A DNA stretch of 32,522 nucleotides, taken from an uncultured Blautia sp. (GTDB lineage Bacteria > Bacillota > Clostridia > Lachnospirales > Lachnospiraceae). The stretch covers positions 1 to 32,522 of the forward strand of contig CAKRRG010000031.1 in assembly GCA_934394545.1 (NCBI GenBank), in the 5' to 3' direction. The notes beneath the pieces are model-generated. The model was not told the origin of the DNA and did not search any database. It was given only the letters and a program-made list of their open reading frames with translations. The position numbers and the translations under genes are program-made. Numbering within the stretch: the stretch's first letter is position 1; each line of letters begins with the position of its first letter. This document shows, in pieces, positions 7,222-15,508 of this stretch.

Positions 7222-8139
7222 TCATATCTCATTTAGTGAAAAAATATACTCAAGAGGAAGTACATGCACTTCTTCATATGTAACCTTTCTGTCCTCATCT
7301 CCCACACATTCTCCCAGAGCGGGAAGCTTGATGCGAAAAGCCGGCTGCATTTGTGTCTGAATATAATACTGCTCCACAGTTCCCATTCCTTTGTGTTTTT
7401 GCCGGGAAGTCTCTGCAAGCTGTTCCTTTTCAAGATGATAAGAGGATGACTTCTGCATATGGCGGGCAAGCCTGTATGACTTCGGAAGATTTCCGGCTCC
7501 TTGCTGACTATGATAATAAATGATCTCTCGTCCGCACTGATCAAAGTTCAACAATCCCCGCCCTCCATATTCTTGTATAATATGGATCAGGGCCTTTGTC
7601 TCATTCTCACTGGCAGGCTCTTCTCCCATTCGTGAACGAATATAATGAATCGTTGGAAAATTATGTGAAATATCCATTCCTCTTGCATTATAATCAAAAT
7701 CCTTTGCCGGAATACTTTGCATCCGAAGCATTTGTCTGTAAATGGGATTTCGAATGGTGCCAAAGCCATTCAGACTAATTTCATAGCCATCTGGATTTAC
7801 TAGCGGGATCATACAGACTCTGGTTTTATCCAGCAGTTTTTTTACTTCATAAAAATCATCCAGCTGCCAACCGCATTCATAAGCACGGCAATACTCTCCT
7901 GCCATTTCCAGAAGCATTCCAGGCAAAAGCGGCTGGGTTCCATTGATTCCGGCTATACAAAAAATCAATTGTGATCCTGTTCCAATCTCCAGCATTGGAA
8001 TCATTCTGTCGTCGTGGCTGTTTCCGATCACACGGAACTGACAAAAGGCACTGTATCTTCCTGCCATCTCCCACAGGGAATAATATATGTCCTCATAGGA
8101 TGATACTTTTTTGCTTACAAGTGTTTGATTTGATTTCAT
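7222..8139 (-). CDS. M14 carboxypeptidase-like protein, probably catalytically inactive
   Basis: This 305-residue protein has the layout of an M14 zinc carboxypeptidase: a GIxGxx turn (64-69), VNPDGYE (114-120), NARGMDISHNFP (151-162), the SENETKAL helix (178-185) and a final PAFRIKLP strand (266-273). However, the residues that bind zinc and catalyse appear to be replaced. The family GIHxxE reads GINGTQ, the DxHSxG region reads NFDQCG, NRNF reads SHNF, and the catalytic Glu of TIEL falls on Lys271. It therefore looks like a pseudo-enzyme that may bind a peptide or cell-wall fragment. I chose the ATG at 8139 because AGGAGGT precedes it by about 6 bases; the upstream extension to 8184 would merely translate that site. 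No signal peptide is seen, so it is probably cytoplasmic. Confidence 0.75.
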   Translation of the reverse strand: MKSNQTLVSKKVSSYEDIYYSLWEMAGRYSAFCQFRVIGNSHDDRMIPMLEIGTGSQLIFCIAGINGTQPLLPGMLLEMAGEYCRAYECGWQLDDFYEVKKLLDKTRVCMIPLVNPDGYEISLNGFGTIRNPIYRQMLRMQSIPAKDFDYNARGMDISHNFPTIHYIRSRMGEEPASENETKALIHIIQEYGGRGLLNFDQCGREIIYYHSQQGAGNLPKSYRLARHMQKSSSYHLEKEQLAETSRQKHKGMGTVEQYYIQTQMQPAFRIKLPALGECVGDEDRKVTYEEVHVLPLEYIFSLNEI

Positions 8140-8222
8140 ATGATAACCTCCTGCAGCGAGAGAAAAACTCAGGCAGTATTGCATTTTAAGTACCAGCCTG
8201 TCCCCCGCCGCTGGTATATTAT

Positions 8223-8253
8223 ATGCAAAAAGGCAGGTCCAAAGACCTGCCTT
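8223..8253 (-). terminator. intrinsic terminator of the beta-helix surface protein gene
   Basis: A 10-bp stem AAGGCAGGTC/GACCTGCCTT (8244-8253 and 8230-8239) with a 4-base loop is followed on the minus strand by TTTTTGCAT, about 20 bases after the stop codon. Confidence 0.88.
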
Positions 8254-8271
8254 ATGTAAAAAATATCATTC

Positions 8272-10554
8272 TTAGATTTCTTTTTTTCTCTTTCTGACAA
8301 TTACATAACCACCGGCAATCAGTGAAAGACTTGCCAGCATCATCATGGTAGCAATTGGAGAATTATCAGCTGTTCTTGCATTTGTTGCAGAAGAAGAACC
8401 TGTGTCACTCTCTGTTCCATTATGATTCTCTGCATCGTCACTGCCATCTGATCCGTCATCACTTCCAGATCCACCATCATAATCGTTACCGCCACTGCCA
8501 GAACCGGATCCGGAACCATCTGTTACAGTAGGGGTAATCGTACCGGTTGGTGTTAAGGAGAAGTCGATCGCTTTGGATTTAAACTCTGTGGCAAGTGCTT
8601 CCTTCACACTGGTAGCTTCCCACTCCGATCCATTATAAATGTACTTCTGTAAGAAAATGTACATCTTAAATGTCTTCGCCTGCTTGATACCATTTACATT
8701 ACCAATAGACCAGCTCTTCTGATATCCTGTATCAATGTTCTTAGCAGACATACTCCAGCCATATGGTATCCACTTTGTATCACCCTTGATCGGGTCTGTA
8801 TTGTCTGTTCCGGCACCCTTAACAGAGAAATTGTACATTTGCTTCGGATAAAATGCCAATGGTTTCTCCAAACCACTTACTGTACTTTCACTGACAGAAG
8901 GATTGATCGTCGCACGTGTAGTCGGAGTTGGTGTCGTAGAAACAGGAGTTTCTGTTGGTGTACTGGATTTCGCCTTTAAGGTTAAAACAAGAGGGGCTAC
9001 AGCCGCAAGTCCCTTGGCATCCTCTGCATACACAACTACCTTAATAGCTGTATCATAAGCTACATCTGTCAGCTGTACAGTTGCAGAGCTGGCTATACTT
9101 CCAGAGCTCTTAGGATTGCTCTTTACAGCCTCAAATCCAGGAGTCGCATCGGATTTCTTTACCCATGTTACATAATATTTTCCACCGACTCCGGCGTCAT
9201 TCGTATGGAAAGCCAAATCTACTGTATGGTCATATCCGTTATTCCAGGATATGGAGTCTCCAACCAGTTCCATGGTGCTGACAGGTGCAGTAACAAGCTC
9301 CAACACACCAGTCTGGCTATTAATCTTATATTCATTGGCATCCAGATAGTGAACATGTGCCAGAATATTCTCCATGGTAGTAAGAGCCGTACCATTCGCA
9401 TCCGTACCGACCTTTACAATAATCTTTCCGGCAGCTGCATCACTTCTTCTTACCTGAAGGTCTGCAGTCTCAGCAAGATCACCAATTGCAGCAATATATG
9501 CATTATCACCACCTAAAACAATACTATTATCATTCAGACCGTCATCCTTATTATCCTTTACGATAACGGCTCCTGAAACACGAATTTCACCTAAACTGTA
9601 AATAGCGCCACCGGTAAGCTCAGTCGTTGTATTTACAATACCCTCGGATAAATTCCCGGTGATGGTACCACCTGCCAGTCCAATGCTTCCACCTGAATTA
9701 CAGATTGCAGATCCCGGTGCCGTGGTTCTGTTTCCAGTCAGTGTTACACCATCAGACATACCAAAATAACCGCCCTCCAGGGAAATAATAGAGCCTGTGG
9801 AATCCCCTTGCTCCAGTGCTCCAGTTACAGTCAGGTTCAAAATAGTTTCACCATTTTTACCTGTTCCAAACTGGAAAGAAGTCTCTTCTCCGCTTATCTT
9901 AAACATATCTCCTAAGAAGTCAGCTTTACGCTTGATCGTGGTTCCTTCTTCTGCTGCTGCAATGGAGATATTCTTATTGTGATCGATCAAAACGGTCTCG
10001 CTCAGTTCAATGGTTCCGGTTACAAGAATCTGTGTAACTTCACCATCCTTGCCAACATTAACCGGTGCTTCTTCTACAGCTTTCGCCAACGTATCATAAG
10101 ATTTAGTAGTGCCATCCGCAGCCTTCACAACAATCTGTCCGGTTGTCCCCGCCGGTGCTGCCGCTTCTTCCGCTACTGTCAGAGCGTCTGTCTCACCGCT
10201 GCTGAATCCATCGTCAATTACCTCATCCTCTGCCTGTGTAGGCTCTGCTGCCGGGGTATCCACCGCCTGTGTGGGCTCTGCCGCCGGAGTATCAACCGCC
10301 TGCGTAGGCTCTGCCGCCGGGGTATCCACTGCTTCCTGTACCGGCTCCTCTGCCGGAGCTTCCTGTGTGGTATCCAGTGTATCCTGCACGGTCTCTGCAG
10401 CTTCCCCTTCTTCTGATTCTGCGGCAACAGCAGCTGTATTATCATCTATTGTCATGGCCTGAGTGTCAGCCTCTGCAAATGCCATTGTCACCGGAGACAT
10501 TCCGGCAGCAAGAGTTCCTGCCATAATCAGTGCCAAAAGTTGCTTTCTTTTCAT
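8272..10554 (-). CDS. secreted, membrane- or wall-anchored beta-helix surface protein
   Basis: This 760-residue protein is exported and held at the surface. A signal peptide (1 to about 28, ending MAFAEA) is followed by an acidic Ala/Glu/Thr stalk holding three near-identical 11-residue repeats (AVDTPAAEPTQ). Residues about 135-420 resemble a right-handed beta-helix (SIISLEGGYFGMSDGVTLTG, LTGGAIYSLGEIRVSGAVIV). An Ig-like module (about 425-530), a Pro/Thr linker and a second module follow. A Gly/Ser/Asp-rich spacer leads to the end ARTADNSPI, a hydrophobic helix and RKRKKEI. That tail has the shape of a sortase signal but lacks LPxTG; TADNSP may be a variant. AAGGAGG precedes the ATG by 11 bases. 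The gene has its own promoter and terminator. Ligand and function are unknown. Confidence 0.82.
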   Translation of the reverse strand: MKRKQLLALIMAGTLAAGMSPVTMAFAEADTQAMTIDDNTAAVAAESEEGEAAETVQDTLDTTQEAPAEEPVQEAVDTPAAEPTQAVDTPAAEPTQAVDTPAAEPTQAEDEVIDDGFSSGETDALTVAEEAAAPAGTTGQIVVKAADGTTKSYDTLAKAVEEAPVNVGKDGEVTQILVTGTIELSETVLIDHNKNISIAAAEEGTTIKRKADFLGDMFKISGEETSFQFGTGKNGETILNLTVTGALEQGDSTGSIISLEGGYFGMSDGVTLTGNRTTAPGSAICNSGGSIGLAGGTITGNLSEGIVNTTTELTGGAIYSLGEIRVSGAVIVKDNKDDGLNDNSIVLGGDNAYIAAIGDLAETADLQVRRSDAAAGKIIVKVGTDANGTALTTMENILAHVHYLDANEYKINSQTGVLELVTAPVSTMELVGDSISWNNGYDHTVDLAFHTNDAGVGGKYYVTWVKKSDATPGFEAVKSNPKSSGSIASSATVQLTDVAYDTAIKVVVYAEDAKGLAAVAPLVLTLKAKSSTPTETPVSTTPTPTTRATINPSVSESTVSGLEKPLAFYPKQMYNFSVKGAGTDNTDPIKGDTKWIPYGWSMSAKNIDTGYQKSWSIGNVNGIKQAKTFKMYIFLQKYIYNGSEWEATSVKEALATEFKSKAIDFSLTPTGTITPTVTDGSGSGSGSGGNDYDGGSGSDDGSDGSDDAENHNGTESDTGSSSATNARTADNSPIATMMMLASLSLIAGGYVIVRKRKKEI
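10232..10330 (-). repeat. three tandem 33-bp repeats in the surface-protein stalk
   Basis: Three units of 33 bases (10232-10264, 10265-10297, 10298-10330) differ at only a few, mostly third-codon, positions and encode an 11-residue Pro/Ala/Glu/Thr repeat. Such in-frame repeats are prone to copy-number change. Confidence 0.9.
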
Positions 10555-10611
10555 TTTAAAAAGTCCTCCTTATAAACGAGTCCCCCGCATTAAGTATTAA
10601 CATCGAAGTCA

Positions 10612-10640
10612 AGTATAGCACATATGAATCCAAAAATCAA
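10612..10640 (-). promoter_or_regulatory. sigma-A promoter of the surface-protein gene
   Basis: TTGATT (10635-10640) and TATACT (10612-10617) are 17 bases apart on the minus strand, directly after the proA stop codon at 10643. No terminator separates proA from it, so some read-through is possible. Confidence 0.6.
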
Positions 10641-10642
10641 AC

Positions 10643-11893
10643 CTAAGGACGAATCTGTCCACTGCCATATATGATATATTTTGTGGAAGTAAGTGCCAAA
10701 AGTCCCATAGGTCCACGGGCATGAAGCTTCTGGGTACTGATTCCGATCTCCGCTCCAAATCCAAACTCGAAGCCATCTGTAAATCTCGTGGAAGCATTCA
10801 CATAAACAGCAGCCGCATCTACTTCATCCAGGAATTTCTGTGCATTCGTGTAATCATTGGTAATAATTGCCTCGGAATGACCTGTGTTATAGCGGTTGAT
10901 ATGGCGGATTGCCTCCTCTACAGAGCCAACTACTTTAATAGAAAGTATGTAGTCCAGATATTCGGTTCCCCAATCCTCCTCTGTAGCAGTCACTGCATCC
11001 GGAATCAAAGCTCTCGCCTCTTCATCTGCGCGCATCTCTACATTCTTGGTACGAAGCCGCTGTGCCAGTACCGGAAGGAACGCATCCTTAACCTTCTCAT
11101 GAACCAGAAGGGATTCACAGGCATTACAAACGCCTACTCTCTGCGTCTTGGCATTCATTACAATGTCAGCAGCCATCTGAAGATCTGCACTTTCATCTAC
11201 ATAAATGTGGCAGTTTCCGGTACCCGTTTCAATAACAGGAATCGTGCTGTTATTTACTACAGCCTTGATCAGACCTCTTCCACCTCTTGGAATCAGTACA
11301 TCTACATACTCATTCAGCTTCATGAATTCTCCTGCTGTCTCACGGGAGGTATCTGTAATAAGCGAAATAGCATTCCCTGTAATTCCGTTTTCTTCTAAGG
11401 CTTTACGGATACAGTCTACAATGGCAGTATTGGAATGGATGGCATCACTGCCGCCCTTTAGAATCACTGCATTACCAGTCTTAAAGCAAAGAGCAAATGC
11501 ATCTGCAGTCACATTCGGTCTTGCTTCATAAATGATTCCCACAACACCTAGAGGTACTCTCTTCTGTCCAATGAGAAGTCCATTCGGACGCTTCTTCATT
11601 CCGGTCACTTCACCGATCGGATCCTCCAAAGCAGCCACCTGTCTGATTCCCTCTGCCATACCCTGGATTCTGGCCTCCGTAAGCATCAGTCTGTCTACAA
11701 GACCCTCTGGCATGTGATTCTTCCTGCCAGCTTCTACATCCATCGCATTCGCCAAAAGAATCTCTTCTGTATTTGCCACCAGGCTGTCAGCCACGGCCTC
11801 CAATACCTGATTCTTCTTCCCGGTGTCCAGATTTCGAAGAATTATTTCTGCCTCTTTGGCATTTCTTCCAAGTGTTTCCAACATTTTATTCAA
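10643..11893 (-). CDS. proA: gamma-glutamyl phosphate reductase
   Basis: This 416-residue enzyme reduces gamma-glutamyl phosphate to glutamate semialdehyde with NADPH, the second step of proline synthesis. Family hallmarks are [29 protein letters not shown], the catalytic cysteine in [15 protein letters not shown], and a C-terminal [21 protein letters not shown] prefer the TTG at 11893: GGGAGG lies 8 bases before it, and the TTGA overlap with the stop of the upstream cyclo-ligase gene suggests coupled translation. The ATG at 11884 is the alternative. It is the last gene of the proB operon, in an unusual order with two other genes inserted between proB and proA. Confidence 0.95.
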   Translation of the reverse strand: MNKMLETLGRNAKEAEIILRNLDTGKKNQVLEAVADSLVANTEEILLANAMDVEAGRKNHMPEGLVDRLMLTEARIQGMAEGIRQVAALEDPIGEVTGMKKRPNGLLIGQKRVPLGVVGIIYEARPNVTADAFALCFKTGNAVILKGGSDAIHSNTAIVDCIRKALEENGITGNAISLITDTSRETAGEFMKLNEYVDVLIPRGGRGLIKAVVNNSTIPVIETGTGNCHIYVDESADLQMAADIVMNAKTQRVGVCNACESLLVHEKVKDAFLPVLAQRLRTKNVEMRADEEARALIPDAVTATEEDWGTEYLDYILSIKVVGSVEEAIRHINRYNTGHSEAIITNDYTNAQKFLDEVDAAAVYVNASTRFTDGFEFGFGAEIGISTQKLHARGPMGLLALTSTKYIIYGSGQIRP

Positions 11894-12456
11894 GCCTTCG
11901 TCCTCCCTTCGGTAATAACGTTCGTCTGAGTCACAATAATCTGAGGACAAATGTCCGTAGGTTCTGTAGGTACCCTGTCAAGGATCTGAAAATCAAAAGC
12001 CACCGCCAGTCTGAATATTCCAGAATGCTTCTCCAGGAAACGGTCATAGAAGCCACCGCCATAGCCGACTCTGTTATTCTGATGATCAAAGGCGACCCCT
12101 GGCATTACCATAAGTGCATCCTCCCAATCAACGATCTCTCCCTGCACAGGCTCCGGTATTCCGAAATAACCAGGTTCTAGCTGGGAAAAACTGGTGAGAC
12201 GGTAAAATATCATATCCTTCCCAACAACCTTAGGAACTGCTACTTCTTTCCCAGCCTTCCATGCTTCTTCAATAATATACCTGGTAATTACCTCATGATT
12301 GTAGTCTGCATATGCCATGACCCTGCCTGCAGCCGCAAATTCCGGAAGTCTGATGACCTGATCCGTCACCTGATGGCTCCATAGCTCAACCTGCTGATCA
12401 CTGCATTGCCTCCTGGCTGCAAATATCTGCTTTCTAATGAGTCTCTTTTCTTCCAT
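11890..12456 (-). CDS. 5-formyltetrahydrofolate cyclo-ligase
   Basis: This 188-residue enzyme converts 5-formyl-THF to 5,10-methenyl-THF using ATP, returning stored folate to one-carbon metabolism. It shows the family core [20 protein letters not shown] followed by DRFL, an N-terminal basic segment [15 protein letters not shown], and typical length. The ATG at 12456 has GGAG 6 bases upstream. A TTG at 12468 is also in frame but lacks spacing for that site. The start lies inside the end of the DUF896 gene (23-base overlap), and its stop overlaps the proA start, so the three genes are tightly coupled. Confidence 0.92.
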   Translation of the reverse strand: MEEKRLIRKQIFAARRQCSDQQVELWSHQVTDQVIRLPEFAAAGRVMAYADYNHEVITRYIIEEAWKAGKEVAVPKVVGKDMIFYRLTSFSQLEPGYFGIPEPVQGEIVDWEDALMVMPGVAFDHQNNRVGYGGGFYDRFLEKHSGIFRLAVAFDFQILDRVPTEPTDICPQIIVTQTNVITEGRTKA

Positions 12457-12655
12457 ATTTTTCTCCAAGATTTACAATAGTACCATCTGCTTCCTTCACA
12501 TCAATATTATCAAGCTGATTGCGAAGATTCATCTTAATCGTCGCAATGTATTCCTTACGAAGCTCTGCCTGCTCTTTCTTTTCTTCCTCTGTAAGACCTA
12601 CGCTCTGTGCTTTGTGATGAAGTGTGTTGATTCTGTCGATTTTTGTACTGTCCAT
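12434..12655 (-). CDS. DUF896 (YnzC-type) small protein
   Basis: This 73-residue protein begins MDSTKIDRINTLHHKAQ, with the two-helix hairpin GLTEEEKKEQAELRKEYI and the DUF896 signature LRNQLDNIDV. Members are small helical proteins widespread in Firmicutes; their function is poorly defined. GGAGGAG lies 4 bases before the ATG. It sits between proB and the cyclo-ligase gene, 40 bases after proB. Confidence 0.9.
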   Translation of the reverse strand: MDSTKIDRINTLHHKAQSVGLTEEEKKEQAELRKEYIATIKMNLRNQLDNIDVKEADGTIVNLGEKYGRKETH

Positions 12656-12695
12656 AATACTCCTCCAATATTCTCTCTGTGTAATCTATACTTTT

Positions 12696-13553
12696 TTACA
12701 ACAATTTTTCTATATAATCTATGAGGAAAAATTCTTCTTCTTTTTTTCCTACGAATAATGTGCCGCAGGTATCTCCTTCCACAATCCTGTGAATATTGTG
12801 AAAATCTCCGCCATTGGCAATCACCATGTCTGTGCCGGCTGCTGTGGCAATTCTGGCTGCTGTAAGCTTGGTGGCCATTCCACCGGTGCCTACCTTACTT
12901 CCTGTGGAGCCTTTCCCCATATCAAGAAACTTCTCATCCAGAGTCTCTACGGTATCAATGAATTTTGCTTCCGGATTGGTATTGGGATCATCTGTAAAAA
13001 GCCCGTCAATATCCGACATGAGAATCAAAAGATCTGCTCCGATCAGGGCTGCCACTACCGCAGAAAGGGTGTCATTGTCTCCGAATTTCTCCAGTGACTG
13101 AAGCTCATAGGTAGAAATGGAATCGTTCTCATTTACAATAGGAATCACGCCCATTGACAAAAGCTCGTTAAATGTATTCTCCGCATTCTTACGGTTCGCA
13201 TTATTTACCATCGTGTTCTTAGTCATCAGAATCTGTCCGGCCATCTGGTTATATTCTCCAAAAAGCTTCTGGTAAATCATCATCAGTCGGGCCTGTCCAA
13301 CGGCTGCACATGCCTGCTTCTCACGGGGAAGCTGAGGTTTCTCTTTAAATCCAAGTGCCGCTGCACCAACTGCAATAGCTCCGGAAGATACCAGAACCAC
13401 ATCTTTTCCCTGATTGCGAAGATCTCCCAGCTCTCTTACCAGAATTTCCAGCTTTCTGAGATTCAGCTTTCCAGTCTGGGAATGTGTAAGAGAAGAGCTT
13501 CCGATCTTGATTACAATACGTTTTTTATCTTTCAGTTTTTCCCGATCATTCAT
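12696..13553 (-). CDS. proB: glutamate 5-kinase lacking the PUA domain
   Basis: This 285-residue amino acid kinase phosphorylates glutamate in the first step of proline synthesis. Motifs are VIKIGSSSLT, VSSGAIAVG, PIVNENDSIS, FGDNDTLSA, MSDIDGLFTDDP and GTGGMATKLTAA. Escherichia coli ProB is about 367 residues and ends in an RNA-binding-like PUA domain; here the protein stops after the kinase fold, a form seen in many Firmicutes. The start is uncertain. The ATG at 13553 follows a GGAG by 12 bases, while the upstream tandem ATGs at 13580 have no clear ribosome site and would add nine residues. It leads the operon proB-DUF896-cyclo-ligase-proA. I found no T-box or strong promoter upstream. Confidence 0.93.
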   Translation of the reverse strand: MNDREKLKDKKRIVIKIGSSSLTHSQTGKLNLRKLEILVRELGDLRNQGKDVVLVSSGAIAVGAAALGFKEKPQLPREKQACAAVGQARLMMIYQKLFGEYNQMAGQILMTKNTMVNNANRKNAENTFNELLSMGVIPIVNENDSISTYELQSLEKFGDNDTLSAVVAALIGADLLILMSDIDGLFTDDPNTNPEAKFIDTVETLDEKFLDMGKGSTGSKVGTGGMATKLTAARIATAAGTDMVIANGGDFHNIHRIVEGDTCGTLFVGKKEEEFFLIDYIEKLL

Positions 13554-13660
13554 TTTATCTTTCAACTCCGATATCATCATTATATTTCAGTTCACTATCT
13601 TACATCATTTTCCCCAATTCGTCCACGGTTTCAGAAAATTTTCATAAAAAGTATCCATTA

Positions 13661-13691
13661 CGAAAAAGGAACGCCGAATTCTCAGCGTTCC
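13661..13691 (-). terminator. intrinsic terminator of the long SipW-to-DUF3048 gene run
   Basis: GGAACGC/GCGTTCC (13685-13691 and 13668-13674) forms a 7-bp stem whose loop contains further GA/TC pairing. TTTTTCG follows on the minus strand. It is about 70 bases after the DUF3048 stop and is the first clear terminator after the promoter at 25129. Confidence 0.75.
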
Positions 13692-13718
13692 CATTCTATT
13701 CTTATTCTTTTCTTATCA

Positions 13719-13759
13719 GATGATGTGGGTCAAAAATCCTTTTGACCCTGGTATCATCA
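13719..13759. repeat. dispersed hairpin repeat, copy 1
   Basis: GGGTCAAAA (13727-13735) pairs with TTTTGACCC (13740-13748) around a 4-base loop; GATGAT/ATCATC extends the stem. The right arm, 13740-13759, is identical over 20 bases to 19010-19029. It begins 3 bases beyond the stop codon of the DUF3048 gene. Confidence 0.8.
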
Positions 13760-13761
13760 GA

Positions 13762-14775
13762 TTACTGTAAAGATACAGAATCAACTGTGTCATTTAACAC
13801 AATTGCGATCCAGGTTTTTCCAGGATTCAGCTGGATCTCCTGATTATTGGAATCATAATAATGCGTAATTCCCCACTGTGAATCCTTGGTCCAATGAATA
13901 TCAATTGCCTTACCTCTGGTGATATACATACCCTCACCACCAGACTGGGTATCTACATTCAAATAACCATTCGGGTCGTATGGAACATAGTTGGAATACT
14001 GTAAAATAATATTTTCACAGGTCAGCTGGTTACCGGTATTCTGATCAATGTGAGGTGCGTTAAACTGGAAGCGGCTGTACTCCTTAGTCTCAGCATTGTA
14101 TTCAAACCACGGATGATTGTAAGCAAAATTATCAAGCTTCACAATATTTGCGGAAACTCCTCTATCCAATGTGGTCTCCGTTCCTTCTGGTGCAAACTGG
14201 AAATGTCCTGAATAATCTTCCTTGTAAGCCTGGCTATATCCCTGGCTCTGGATTCCAGCCTGAAGATGGGCAAAATCAGTATAGGCATTATGAGGTGCCA
14301 CACGATCTGTGCTTCGATAGTAAGCATTTCCCATCGTAAGTCCGTTCAGATTATCGATCAGATGCTGATCCAGATACTGAAGGGCGTATACAGCCTGTCC
14401 GTAATGGGAATAGATGGCATCATACTCATTGGCATAAAACAGGAAATAATCACGGCAGCTTCTTACAGAGCCGATTCTTGGAATATTATCATAATCCTCA
14501 ATGATAGCCATAAGACGTGTGATACTTCCCTCAACAGGTGCCTCATAAATCACTCCCGCATTCTCAGTTCCGCTCTGGGGAGCACCGTTGGTATCATTCC
14601 CAAGCATGACTGCGATGGGACGTCTGCGTCCAATACTGGCAGATACATCCTCTCCGGTAAGATAACTCTTCACGGTATTCTCCTGGGCTTCCTCGGCCTG
14701 TACCGCTACAGTGGATCCTGCAAGTGCGCAGGAAAGCAACATTCCTGTGAGAAGTTTAAATAATTTTCTCTTCAT
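13762..14775 (-). CDS. DUF3048 (YerB-family) exported protein
   Basis: This 337-residue exported protein belongs to the DUF3048 family (Bacillus YerB type), whose function is not established. After an N-terminal signal (MKRKLFKLLTGMLLSCALAG...VQAEE) come RRPIAVMLGNDTNGAPQSG, AGVIYEAPVEGSITRLMAI, IGSVRSCRDYFL and the C-terminal GKAIDIHWTKDSQWGITHYY, all characteristic. LLSC could be a lipobox, but an AxA-type cleavage at VQAEE also fits, so lipoprotein status is open. The ATG at 14775 has AAGGAGGAG 5-6 bases upstream, better than the GTG/ATG frame extension to 14796. It follows ybeY by 85 bases without a clear terminator. Confidence 0.88.
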   Translation of the reverse strand: MKRKLFKLLTGMLLSCALAGSTVAVQAEEAQENTVKSYLTGEDVSASIGRRRPIAVMLGNDTNGAPQSGTENAGVIYEAPVEGSITRLMAIIEDYDNIPRIGSVRSCRDYFLFYANEYDAIYSHYGQAVYALQYLDQHLIDNLNGLTMGNAYYRSTDRVAPHNAYTDFAHLQAGIQSQGYSQAYKEDYSGHFQFAPEGTETTLDRGVSANIVKLDNFAYNHPWFEYNAETKEYSRFQFNAPHIDQNTGNQLTCENIILQYSNYVPYDPNGYLNVDTQSGGEGMYITRGKAIDIHWTKDSQWGITHYYDSNNQEIQLNPGKTWIAIVLNDTVDSVSLQ

Positions 14776-14860
14776 GTCTTCTCCTCCTTCATGCATATAT
14801 TTATTTAACCTTCTAACTGAACAGGAAATCGTATGATTCAGTTATGGGGTTATTTACGGA

Positions 14861-15358
14861 TTAACGGGTGATGCCAAGCTCATCTAATGCCCTCGCCTGA
14901 CGGGCTTCCATGTCAGAAGCCTCCTCCGGAGTCATATGATCGTAACCCAGAAGATGAAGCATACTGTGCGCAACCAGGAAACAGAATTCCCGCTTCACAC
15001 TGTGTCCGTACTCCTCTGCCTGGGCGTAAGCACGCTCAGCAGAAATCATAATGTCTCCAAGCAACAGCTCTCCACTATCCAGGTCAAAGCAGGATTCGTC
15101 ATCCTCTGCGATAGAATAGTCTGCCGGTGTTTCAAATGGAAGCATAGGAAAAGAAAGTACATCCGTAGCTCTCTCAATTCCCCGGAATTCTGTATTTACT
15201 CGTTTAATCTCTTCGTTATCTGTAAGAACCAGATTTACCTGTGCATCCCATGGACACTTCTCCATATCAAGCACCTTCTCTGCAACGATCTTCGCAAGAG
15301 CCGGGCAGTCAAGTCCCAGGTCAAAATCGGTCTCGCATTCATATTCTATTGTTACCAA
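14861..15358 (-). CDS. ybeY: endoribonuclease YbeY (rRNA maturation factor)
   Basis: This 165-residue metal-dependent RNase acts in 16S rRNA 3'-end maturation and ribosome quality control. The zinc-binding HxxxHxxGxxH motif is present as HSMLHLLGYDH (about 130-140), preceded by ERATDVLSFPM and LLLGDIMIS, both conserved. The start is a TTG at 15358 with AGGAGG 9 bases upstream. It follows phoH, its usual partner in Firmicutes, after 150 bases in which I found no terminator and no convincing promoter. Confidence 0.95.
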   Translation of the reverse strand: MVTIEYECETDFDLGLDCPALAKIVAEKVLDMEKCPWDAQVNLVLTDNEEIKRVNTEFRGIERATDVLSFPMLPFETPADYSIAEDDESCFDLDSGELLLGDIMISAERAYAQAEEYGHSVKREFCFLVAHSMLHLLGYDHMTPEEASDMEARQARALDELGITR

Positions 15359-15508
15359 AACTTATTCCTCCTGTATGACATCTGCCAATGGTTATCCCAT
15401 GGACAACACCATATTTCTGATTTTACTATTTTGTTTGAATTATTCTGTAAAATTCACTTTTCATTTTCGAATTATGGATAAATTTGTCAGATTCTACTCT
15501 GTTTCACA

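Noticed and set aside
8272..8400. Canonical LPxTG sortase signal at the end of the surface protein
   Set aside because: The tail reads ARTADNSPI, not LPxTG; only the general hydrophobic-helix-plus-basic layout fits.
10721..11398. A 225-codon plus-strand frame opposite proA
   Set aside because: Antisense shadow of a strongly conserved enzyme; no motif or convincing ribosome site.
13554..13660. Possible proline T-box or attenuator before proB
   Set aside because: The spacer is too short for a T-box and lacks the AGGGTGG-type core; no terminator/antiterminator pair was seen.
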